In this document: positions 5,622 to 11,558 of the stretch, piece after piece
How the letters are laid out: each line of letters begins with the position of its first letter
Numbering within the stretch: the stretch's first letter is position 1
Origin: S15-B10 sp045569115
GTDB lineage: Bacteria > Fidelibacterota > Marinisomatia > Marinisomatales > S15-B10
Reading direction: 5' to 3'
DNA length: 11,558 nt
Assembly (NCBI GenBank): GCA_045569115.1
Contig: JBJKZS010000020.1
Location: forward strand, 1-11,558
The notes under the pieces: model-generated
Database searches by the model: none
The model's input: only the letters and a program-made list of their open reading frames with translations
Told to the model about the DNA's origin: nothing
Position numbers and translations under genes: made by a program

Positions 5622-8054
5622 ATGAGTGATGCTAAGGAATCAAAGACTAAAGATAACGATAATTCAGTTGTAGGCTTGCCACAAACTTATCCAGTAATGC
5701 CTTTACGGAATACAGTCCTTTTTCCTCAACAGGTTATTCCAACATATATCGGAAGGGATCGGTCACTTAAACTTATTGACAATCTACCCTCAGGGAAAAA
5801 AATGATTGTTGTAGTAGCCCAACAAGATGGAGCTCAAGAAAATCCTAGAGCTGATGAGCTTTATTCTTGGGGGACATTAGCTATGGTATTAAAAGTTTTT
5901 GATATGCCTGACAATAGTAAATCAGCCATTATTCAAGGTGTAGATCGTGTAAAAGTTTTATCATTTATTCAAGATGAACCATACTTCAAGGCTGCTGTCC
6001 AAAGAGTTGAAGATCAAGAAATAGAAGGCCTTGAATCAGAAGCTATGGCAAAGTCAATCCGTAATACTTTTGAAGATCTTGTAAAAGTCGCACCTTACCT
6101 TACTGAAGAACACTCAGGAGTACTAAGTTCAATCTCTAAACCTGGTCGTTTAGCAGACAGGGTAATTTCATTGGTGACAATTCCTACACAAGAGAAGCAA
6201 GAAATATTAGAAGAGATGGATGTTAAAGAAAGGCTTGAAAAAGCTACAGTTCTCCTTAATCGTGAGATTCAAAGAATTAATCTGGGTGAAAAAATTCAGA
6301 CAGAAGTGCAGGATGAAATATCTAAATCTCAACGTGAATATTATCTCAGAGAGCAGATGAAAGCTATTCGTCGAGAGTTGGGTGAAGAGGACGAGTCAGC
6401 TGAACTTACTGAACTTGAAGATAAAATTAAGGCGGCAAAGATGAGTGATGAAGCTGAAAAAGTTGCTTTGAAAGAACTTGATCGTCTAGGAAAGATACCA
6501 CCTCAATCGCCTGAATATTCAGTATCTAGAACCTATTTAGACTGGTTATTAGATTTACCCTGGAGTAAATCAACTAAGGATAGAGTAGACACTAAAGAAG
6601 CACAGCGCATACTTGATAAAGATCATTATGGTTTAGAAGATGTAAAAGAGAGAATTATTGAATATTTAGCTGTAAGAAAACTTAAGGAAGAAAAAACTAA
6701 GGATGGGCGTGTAAAGGGCCCAATTCTCTGTTTTGTGGGTCCGCCTGGTGTTGGAAAAACATCACTTGGTAGATCTATAGCTAGATCTATGGGGCGTGAA
6801 TTTGTAAGGATATCCCTTGGTGGAGTAAGAGATGAAGCAGAAATAAGAGGACACCGACGTACTTATATCGGTGCTCTTCCAGGTCGAATAATTCAAAGTC
6901 TAAAGAAATCTGGTACAAATAATCCATTATTTATGTTGGATGAGATTGATAAAGTAGGAGCTGACTTTAGGGGGGATCCATCGTCAGCACTTTTGGAGGT
7001 ACTTGATCCAGAACAAAACTTTTCTTTCAGTGACCATTATCTTGAAGTTCCTTTTGACCTAAGTAACGTAATGTTTATTGCTACCGCTAACGTACAAGAC
7101 CCAATTGTTCCAGCTCTTAGAGATAGGATGGAAATTTTGGAATTTTCAGGATACATTGAACAAGAGAAAATAAAAATAGCTCGTCAATACCTTATTCCTA
7201 AGCAACTTGAAGAAAATGCTTTGACAAAAAAGGATTGTTCTTTTTCTGAAGCTGGAATTAAGGAACTTATTCGATCATATACTCGTGAGGCTGGCGTTAG
7301 AAACTTAGAGAGAGAAATTTCTAATGTACTTAGAAAAGTCGCTCGACAACGTGCAGAAGGAGATATCCATTTAGTAAAGATTACTAAAGAAGCTGTGGGT
7401 AAGTATCTTGGAGCTCCAAGGTTCTATCCTGAGATGACTGAAAGAATGAAAAAAGCAGGGGTTGTAACTGGTCTTGCTTGGACATCTGTAGGAGGTGATA
7501 TTCTTTTTATTGAAGCTTCTCAAATGCTTGGAAAAGGAAGACTTACTTTAACAGGTAAGTTGGGTGATGTAATGAAAGAGTCGGCAACAGCAGCCCTTAC
7601 ATATGTGAGAGCTAATTCTAAAAAACTTGGTATCGATCCGAAATTTAACGAAAATACTGATATACATGTTCATGTACCAGCAGGAGCAATACCCAAAGAT
7701 GGTCCTTCAGCTGGAACAGCTATATTCACTGCCATAGTTTCACTGCTTACCAATCAACCAGTGAAAAATTCTTTAGCAATGACAGGCGAAATCACTCTTC
7801 GAGGAGCTGTATTACCAGTTGGTGGTATTCGTGAAAAAGTTACAGCCGCACATCGATCTGGTATTAGAGAGATAATACTTCCTCATTTTAATCAAAAAGA
7901 TTTAGAAGAAATTCCAGAGAAGGTTATTAAAGATATGACTTTTTACTTTGTTAAAGATCTAAATGAAGTAATCAATCATGCTTTTAGTGCAAAACCTGCA
8001 AAAGCCAAACCAAAAAGAGCAACAGCATCAACAGCTCAAATTGCTGAAGCTTAA
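5622..8054 (+). CDS. lon: ATP-dependent Lon protease
   Basis: Lon is the cytoplasmic hexameric AAA+ serine protease that degrades misfolded and regulatory proteins. It has 810 residues, a usual LonA length. Domains in order are the substrate-binding LON N-domain (about 22-215, starting YPVMPLRNTVLFP), a coiled helical linker (about 215-330), the AAA+ module with Walker A GPPGVGKT (373-380) and Walker B LFMLDEID (D440, E441), and the C-terminal protease domain. The catalytic serine is in KDGPSAGT (S696) and the catalytic lysine in GGIREKV (K739); their 43-residue spacing equals that of the E. coli enzyme. The chain ends in an Ala/Lys-rich, probably disordered tail (about 785-810). The ATG start has AAAGGA seven bases upstream. 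A 109-bp leader with dyads separates it from the previous gene, so it may be regulated independently. Identification is certain. Confidence 0.99.
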   Translation: MSDAKESKTKDNDNSVVGLPQTYPVMPLRNTVLFPQQVIPTYIGRDRSLKLIDNLPSGKKMIVVVAQQDGAQENPRADELYSWGTLAMVLKVFDMPDNSKSAIIQGVDRVKVLSFIQDEPYFKAAVQRVEDQEIEGLESEAMAKSIRNTFEDLVKVAPYLTEEHSGVLSSISKPGRLADRVISLVTIPTQEKQEILEEMDVKERLEKATVLLNREIQRINLGEKIQTEVQDEISKSQREYYLREQMKAIRRELGEEDESAELTELEDKIKAAKMSDEAEKVALKELDRLGKIPPQSPEYSVSRTYLDWLLDLPWSKSTKDRVDTKEAQRILDKDHYGLEDVKERIIEYLAVRKLKEEKTKDGRVKGPILCFVGPPGVGKTSLGRSIARSMGREFVRISLGGVRDEAEIRGHRRTYIGALPGRIIQSLKKSGTNNPLFMLDEIDKVGADFRGDPSSALLEVLDPEQNFSFSDHYLEVPFDLSNVMFIATANVQDPIVPALRDRMEILEFSGYIEQEKIKIARQYLIPKQLEENALTKKDCSFSEAGIKELIRSYTREAGVRNLEREISNVLRKVARQRAEGDIHLVKITKEAVGKYLGAPRFYPEMTERMKKAGVVTGLAWTSVGGDILFIEASQMLGKGRLTLTGKLGDVMKESATAALTYVRANSKKLGIDPKFNENTDIHVHVPAGAIPKDGPSAGTAIFTAIVSLLTNQPVKNSLAMTGEITLRGAVLPVGGIREKVTAAHRSGIREIILPHFNQKDLEEIPEKVIKDMTFYFVKDLNEVINHAFSAKPAKAKPKRATASTAQIAEA

Positions 8055-8121
8055 GATTATATTAATCCGAAGTTTTAGGTAATTTAACTAAGGTTATTTG
8101 CAACTATTTGAAAAATAATAC

Positions 8122-8196
8122 GGACGCTTAGCTCAGTTGGTTCAGAGCACTGCGTTTACACCGCAGGGGTCGTAGGTTCGAATCCTACAGCGTCCA
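8122..8196 (+). tRNA. tRNA-Val (anticodon TAC)
   Basis: A full cloverleaf folds by eye. The acceptor stem is GGACGCT (8122-8128) with AGCGTCC (8189-8195) and discriminator A8196. The D stem is GCTC/GAGC (8131-8134, 8145-8148). The anticodon stem is CTGCG/CGCAG around TTTACAC, with anticodon TAC at 8157-8159. The T arm is GTAGG-TTCGAAT-CCTAC (8172-8188). The anticodon reads GTA and, by wobble, other valine codons. The 3' CCA is not encoded (CTG follows A8196), so it must be added by CCA nucleotidyltransferase. It lies alone between lon and pyk; I saw no convincing promoter of its own, so read-through from lon is possible. Confidence 0.97.
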
Positions 8197-8261
8197 CTGA
8201 GAATCTTCCTACGAATCTCCTTACAAAATCAGAATAAACTATTAGGAACTTATTTGCTGAA

Positions 8262-9671
8262 ATGAATAATTATAATAATACAAAAATTATAGCAACTATT
8301 GGTCCTTCCTGCGATAAAAAAAATATACTAGATGAAATGGTGACTTCAGGAGTTGATATTTTCAGGCTCAATATGTCCCATGGTGATGAGCCCTCAAAAA
8401 GACATCTTTATAGCTTAATTAAATCCTTGAAATTTGATGATGGAAGTAGGCCCACTATTTTAACAGATTTGTCAGGGCCAAAAATTCGAGTGACTGGTGT
8501 AAAAAATAATTACAAACTTTCTGAGGGTCAATTTGTCCTCATCACAAATAAAAAAAATTATGGAGAAAGTGATATTCAAGTTACAAATGGTATAGAATTC
8601 AACAATATTAGAAAAGGAGCAAAAATATTAATTGATGATGGAAAAGTTCAGCTTGAGGCTACGCAAATTATATCAAAAAATTCAATAGAATGTAAAACTT
8701 TAATTGGCGGGGAAGTAAATGAAAGAAAGGGTGTAAACTTTCCTGGGATTTCAATTGATACTCCTTCACTTACTGAGCAAGATATTTCTGATTTAAAAAT
8801 AGCTTTGGAAGCGGGTGCTGATTGGATTGCTCTATCATTTGTTCGATCTGAAAAAGATATATTGGCTGTCCACAAAATAATGGATGAGAATGGAAAGCGG
8901 CTTCCGATAATGGCGAAGATAGAAAAGTGGGAGGCACTTGAAAAACTTGATTCCATTGCAAATGTTTTTGATGGAATTATGGTTGCTCGTGGGGATCTTG
9001 GTGTTGAAATTCCTGCGGAACAAGTACCTTTAGCACAAAAACGTATAATTAACTTGGCTGGACTATTAGGGAAACCAGTCGTAATTGCAACACAATTATT
9101 AGAATCTATGCTTGATAGTAAAACACCAACCAGAGCTGAAGTTAGTGATATTGCAAATGCTGTCTATGATAGTGCAGATGCCTTAATGGTAACGGGTGAA
9201 ACAGCTATTGGAAAAAACCCTGTAGATGTAATTAAAACATTAAAGTTAGTGATTATCGAAACTGAAAGATCTGTAGACTCTAATCGACCTCCTTTACTTG
9301 AGGATATAAATAAAACACCGGATGCTATTAGTCATGCTGTTTCCCAAATTGCTCGAGATTTAAATATTAATTTAATTATGACTATGACCCATAGCGGTAG
9401 TACTGCACGGATGATTTCTAGATATAGACCTAAAGCAAAAGTTTTTGCTTTAACCCCATTTGATATTGTTATGCGTCAACTGCGTCTAGTTTGGGGTGTT
9501 ATCCCTATTAAGGTGGATAATTATGATAACATAGATGAAATTCCAGAACTTTGCATTAATGTATTAAATGAATTAGGAGAAATTAAAAAAGGGGATAAAT
9601 TTGTAATTACTGGAGGAGTACCTATGGGCGTTGAAGGGACTACAAATTATTTATCGGTACTAACTAATTAG
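8262..9671 (+). CDS. pyk: Pyruvate kinase
   Basis: Pyruvate kinase converts phosphoenolpyruvate and ADP to pyruvate and ATP at the end of glycolysis. It has 469 residues, the usual bacterial length. Motifs seen are TKIIATIGPSC (7-17), RLNMSHG (35-41), DLSGPKIRV (69-77), the signature MAKIEKWEAL with catalytic K219 and metal ligand E221, MVARGDLGVEIP (D245), ATQLLESML (277-285) and PTRAEVSDIANAV (289-301). The C-terminal domain (about 345-469) is complete. K74 occupies the position where the potassium-dependent enzymes carry glutamate, so a potassium-independent enzyme is predicted. The ATG at 8262 lacks a well-spaced Shine-Dalgarno; AGGA at 8244-8247 is 14 bases away. The product, pyruvate, could feed a dehydrogenase such as the one encoded upstream, though its substrate is unproven. 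The gene stands apart, after the tRNA and convergent with the lipoprotein gene. Confidence 0.98.
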   Translation: MNNYNNTKIIATIGPSCDKKNILDEMVTSGVDIFRLNMSHGDEPSKRHLYSLIKSLKFDDGSRPTILTDLSGPKIRVTGVKNNYKLSEGQFVLITNKKNYGESDIQVTNGIEFNNIRKGAKILIDDGKVQLEATQIISKNSIECKTLIGGEVNERKGVNFPGISIDTPSLTEQDISDLKIALEAGADWIALSFVRSEKDILAVHKIMDENGKRLPIMAKIEKWEALEKLDSIANVFDGIMVARGDLGVEIPAEQVPLAQKRIINLAGLLGKPVVIATQLLESMLDSKTPTRAEVSDIANAVYDSADALMVTGETAIGKNPVDVIKTLKLVIIETERSVDSNRPPLLEDINKTPDAISHAVSQIARDLNINLIMTMTHSGSTARMISRYRPKAKVFALTPFDIVMRQLRLVWGVIPIKVDNYDNIDEIPELCINVLNELGEIKKGDKFVITGGVPMGVEGTTNYLSVLTN

Positions 9672-9742
9672 TATAAAGAAATAGACATAAAGTAAGGATC
9701 AATTCAATCGAAGATCTATTTAATATAATATTATTTTGATGG

Positions 9743-10696
9743 TTATCCCCCTCGACTTTCTTTCCCATCTTTACCTCTAATTCCCCCCCTCTTAAAATGC
9801 CAGCGCATTTGAAGGAATCTATGAACTTTTATTATTTCGACTTGCTTATCCGTCCAAATATTTGAAAGAGTATTCTTGTTTTTTCCTAAGACAACTTCAA
9901 AAGCAAGTTTACCTTCTTCTCTTGATAATTCTCCGGATTCAACTCTGAGTTTTATACTACCTAGTTCATTATTTAATTTTTCTTGTGCTTCATCCAATGC
10001 TATGATTTGATCATTTGTAAGTTCTAGTGCTTCCATTTTTGCAAGTTTAACTTGTTCCTCAAAAGCCTTCTTTTTTGCTTCAAATTCTTTTTTCATTTCT
10101 TTAAGCTGGGACTTTTGTTCATCAGTTAAAAGTGAATCAATTGAACTTTTCAATGATTCATCAAGTTCTTTGATCATTTGTTCGCCGTTATGTCGAGTTA
10201 TTTGGCCAGATTGAATAGCTTCAATGATTGAAGAAAGATCAGAACGATGATTCTCAATTATTAAATTGAATTCTTCCTTTTGATTTTCATTTAGAACCTT
10301 TTGGATAGCGTCAAAGGGTTCTTTTTTGTGCTTATCACGATCTTTTGGACTTTGATCTATTCTACCGTCTTTTGAGTGTTCTTTTAACTTATTTAATCGA
10401 TAGAAAATCTTTTCCTTTGCTTCATTAGATAAAGTTTCTTGAAGTTCAGCAGCCAATTTCCAAATGAAACCGGGATCTTTGTCCCAACGACCTTTACTTC
10501 CGTGTCTGCCTAGTGCTTTTCTTAAAGTTTTAGTATTTTTACCAGATAATGCAAGTTCGATTTCTAAATCACTAGAAAATTGTTCTAGTTCAGAGGAATC
10601 AAGTTGAATTTCATTTGCACTAAAAGGATTTTCACAACCTGCTAAAAAAAGTACAACAATTATTAGAGGTATAAAGTTTTTGGGGTTGAATATCAT
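9743..10696 (-). CDS. Lipoprotein with repeated LTxxQ-type helical segments, function unknown
   Basis: This 317-residue protein has an N-terminal signal (hydrophobic 8-18) and a clear lipobox LAGC, so signal peptidase II should cleave before C21 and leave a lipid-anchored protein in the envelope. The mature part is almost all charged and helix-forming. It carries LTxxQ-like motifs at 89-93 (LSNEA), 135-139 (LNENQ), 190-194 (LTDEQ), 226-230 (LTNDQ) and 281-285 (WTDKQ). Such motifs recall the periplasmic Spy/CpxP chaperone family, so a helical envelope chaperone or stress sensor is a reasonable guess, but the homology is unproven. Residues 134-194 and 225-285 form an internal duplication. The C-terminus (about 298-317) is rich in Arg, Lys and Gly. 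A good ribosome binding site (AAGAGG, 10704-10709) precedes the ATG. Its own promoter and two dyads lie upstream. It is convergent with pyk. Confidence 0.85.
   Translation of the reverse strand: MIFNPKNFIPLIIVVLFLAGCENPFSANEIQLDSSELEQFSSDLEIELALSGKNTKTLRKALGRHGSKGRWDKDPGFIWKLAAELQETLSNEAKEKIFYRLNKLKEHSKDGRIDQSPKDRDKHKKEPFDAIQKVLNENQKEEFNLIIENHRSDLSSIIEAIQSGQITRHNGEQMIKELDESLKSSIDSLLTDEQKSQLKEMKKEFEAKKKAFEEQVKLAKMEALELTNDQIIALDEAQEKLNNELGSIKLRVESGELSREEGKLAFEVVLGKNKNTLSNIWTDKQVEIIKVHRFLQMRWHFKRGGIRGKDGKESRGG
9842..10297 (-). repeat. Internal protein-level duplication in the lipoprotein
   Basis: Two segments, residues 134-194 and 225-285, line up without gaps at a 91-residue offset. In both, an LxxxQ motif is followed 25 residues later by Ser-Gly, 29 later by Arg, 32 later by Gly, and 55 later by the Gln of (L/W)TD(E/K)Q. 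The DNA itself is diverged, so the duplication is old. A shorter, weaker copy may start at about residue 89. Confidence 0.7.
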
Positions 10697-10711
10697 ATTT
10701 TTTCCTCTTGT

Positions 10712-10732
10712 TTTTCATTAGACTAATGAAAA
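10712..10732. promoter_or_regulatory. Perfect 10-bp-armed dyad just upstream of the lipoprotein ribosome binding site
   Basis: TTTTCATTAG (10712-10721) and CTAATGAAAA (10723-10732) are exact inverted repeats around one A. The dyad ends two bases before the AAGAGG ribosome binding site of the minus-strand lipoprotein gene. It lies downstream of the predicted promoter, so it would be in the 5' untranslated RNA. It could be an operator that blocks elongation, or an RNA element affecting translation. With a one-base centre, the RNA hairpin must open its inner pairs. There is no T-tract to make it a terminator of the upstream acyltransferase gene. Confidence 0.5.
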
Positions 10733-10758
10733 CACCATAAAGTTAAATATACACTGAC

Positions 10759-10786
10759 ATTATAATTGAAAAAAGAAGATATTCAA
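10759..10786 (-). promoter_or_regulatory. Sigma70-like promoter for the lipoprotein gene
   Basis: Reading the minus strand, TTGAAT (10786-10781) and a perfect TATAAT (10764-10759) are 16 bases apart. Initiation near 10752 would give a leader of about 55 bases that contains the 10712-10732 dyad and the ribosome binding site. This suggests the lipoprotein can be expressed separately from the acyltransferase gene upstream. Bacteroidota-type promoters differ from this consensus, so the call depends on the host's sigma factor. Confidence 0.5.
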
Positions 10787-10792
10787 TTATAA
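10760..10792. repeat. 11-bp-armed inverted repeat overlapping the lipoprotein promoter
   Basis: TTATAATTGAA (10760-10770) and TTCAATTATAA (10782-10792) are perfect inverted repeats with an 11-base centre. Because it contains both promoter hexamers, the repeat also creates a mirror-image promoter on the plus strand (TTGAAA at 10766-10771, TATAAA at 10788-10793, spacer 16). It begins 23 bases after the acyltransferase stop, so an RNA hairpin ending that transcript is an alternative, although no U-tract follows. Confidence 0.55.
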
Positions 10793-10814
10793 AAGAAATT
10801 ATTAAAGGTTTAGC

Positions 10815-11477
10815 TTAGGCGATAAAAGTATGGTTTTTTCCTTTAACTCCATGAAAAAGTTTTCTTAATTCTTTCATGTCATTTTCTACATTATCTGTTA
10901 AAAAATATGGTTCGAGTAGATTAAAGCATCTGTTCTGATAATCAAATTGAATTGGAAGAATAGGAACATCTAGGTTTTTACTGATAACATAAAATCCAGT
11001 TTTAAAGGTTTTTTGAGGCAGCATCCCCCCCTCAGGAGCTAACATTAAAAGAAAGTGATTCATTTTTCGTAATCTTTCAATAATTGAATTAACCAAACCA
11101 GTTGATCGAGTTCGAGTAACAGGAATACCTCCCAATCGTTTGACAATTATTCTTTGAAGCCAACCAAATGGCCATTTTATACCAAAATTATCTAGATTAT
11201 CCTTATCATTCTTTTGGGAAGAAATAGGCAAATGGGAGAAAACCCATTGAGCGGCAAGGAATTTCACTTTTACATCTAGGGCTAGAACGGCAAGTAGAAC
11301 ATAATATGCATCAATATAAGCTGAATGAGGTGCACCAATAACAATTACTTTTGGAAAATTGGGTATATTCCCATTAATACGCCAATTGGAGAGACGTAAA
11401 AGTCCATTGGAAATAAGAGATAAAATCCTTCTATTGGCCCGATGCGCAATTGGTATTTTTCTAAGTGAGTTTGACAT
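10815..11477 (-). CDS. Lysophospholipid-type acyltransferase (PlsC-like, HX4D family)
   Basis: The 220-residue protein resembles the membrane-associated glycerolipid acyltransferases that transfer a fatty acyl chain to lysophosphatidate or a related acceptor. The catalytic HX4D motif is GAPHSAYID (H51, D56). The substrate-binding blocks are LGGIPVTRTR (115-124, R122) and MLAPEGGM (145-152, E149), followed by KTGFYVISKNLDVPILPI (159-176). Order and spacing fit the family. The GGIPV...APEG...KTGFY pattern resembles a short bacterial subgroup whose acceptor is often unassigned, so plsC is not assigned. Hydrophobic residues around 44-68 probably associate with the membrane. The ATG at 11477 has no clear ribosome binding site. 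The 81 bases upstream (11478-11558) are very AT-rich and presumably hold its promoter, but no hexamer pair stands out. It lies upstream of, and in line with, the lipoprotein gene. Confidence 0.88.
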   Translation of the reverse strand: MSNSLRKIPIAHRANRRILSLISNGLLRLSNWRINGNIPNFPKVIVIGAPHSAYIDAYYVLLAVLALDVKVKFLAAQWVFSHLPISSQKNDKDNLDNFGIKWPFGWLQRIIVKRLGGIPVTRTRSTGLVNSIIERLRKMNHFLLMLAPEGGMLPQKTFKTGFYVISKNLDVPILPIQFDYQNRCFNLLEPYFLTDNVENDMKELRKLFHGVKGKNHTFIA

Positions 11478-11558
11478 TATTAATTTATATTGAGAACTTA
11501 GGTTTAATAGTTAATAAATATTTATATATTTTAAAGTTTTAACAAGTGTTGATAGAAA

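Noticed and set aside
8648..9023. Overlapping minus-strand open frames opposite pyk
   Set aside because: They are shadows of the pyruvate kinase coding strand; the protein sequences are low-complexity and overlap each other.
9679..9721. AAATAGA (9679-9685) and TCTATTT (9715-9721) as a shared terminator between pyk and the lipoprotein gene
   Set aside because: The stem is only 7 bp and nearly all A/T, with a 29-base loop. It is too weak to call, although a terminator would be expected between these convergent genes.
5524..10732. The lon dyad (5524-5540) and the lipoprotein dyad (10712-10732) as sites for one regulator
   Set aside because: Both contain TCAT...ATGA, but half-site spacing and flanks differ (TCATAA versus TCATTAG), so the likeness is too loose to claim a shared operator.
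11514..11525. ATAAATATTTAT palindrome upstream of the acyltransferase gene
   Set aside because: The region is almost pure A/T, so a 12-bp palindrome is not surprising, and nothing links it to a function.
1..11558. Mobile elements, CRISPR arrays, toxin-antitoxin or phage defence genes
   Set aside because: No transposase, integrase, direct-repeat array, terminal inverted repeats or defence-type proteins are visible; all genes fit housekeeping or envelope roles.

Overview
The window is about 11.5 kb of AT-rich chromosomal DNA from a bacterium. It is densely packed with core-metabolism and proteostasis genes. There is no sign of phage, insertion sequence, CRISPR array or other mobile DNA. A fused E1 alpha-beta 2-oxoacid dehydrogenase, a type II (lipobox) lipoprotein and short operon spacings suggest a Gram-negative, aerobic or microaerobic heterotroph. 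A marine member of the Bacteroidota/Marinimicrobia (FCB) neighbourhood would fit, but that placement is an inference from gene style and has not been tested.

Positions 1-5512 (+) form a compact probable operon: lipB (5' end outside the window), a fused E1 alpha/beta subunit, the E2 acyltransferase, lipA, and a small membrane-anchored protein of unknown function. Gaps between these genes run from an 8-bp overlap to 16 bp. LipB transfers octanoate to lipoyl domains and LipA inserts the sulfurs. The E2 encoded between them carries such a lipoyl domain and works with the fused E1. The operon therefore joins a lipoate-dependent enzyme to the two enzymes that make its cofactor. The E3 (dihydrolipoamide dehydrogenase) gene is not in the window.

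Positions 5513-8054 hold a 109-bp leader with a perfect dyad and two overlapping hairpins, followed by an intact ATP-dependent Lon protease. A tRNA-Val(TAC) gene lies at 8122-8196, and a pyruvate kinase at 8262-9671.

Positions 9743-11477 carry two minus-strand genes convergent with pyk. They are an HX4D-type acyltransferase (10815-11477) and, downstream of it, a lipoprotein built from repeated LTxxQ-type helical segments (9743-10696). The 118-bp gap between them contains a good sigma70-like promoter embedded in an 11-bp-armed inverted repeat, and a second, near-perfect 21-bp dyad just before the lipoprotein ribosome binding site.

I did not find a clearly new multi-gene system. The points most worth following up are the unknown protein between lipA and lon, the duplicated-domain lipoprotein with its dyad-rich leader, the lon leader, and the self-contained lipoylation/dehydrogenase operon.
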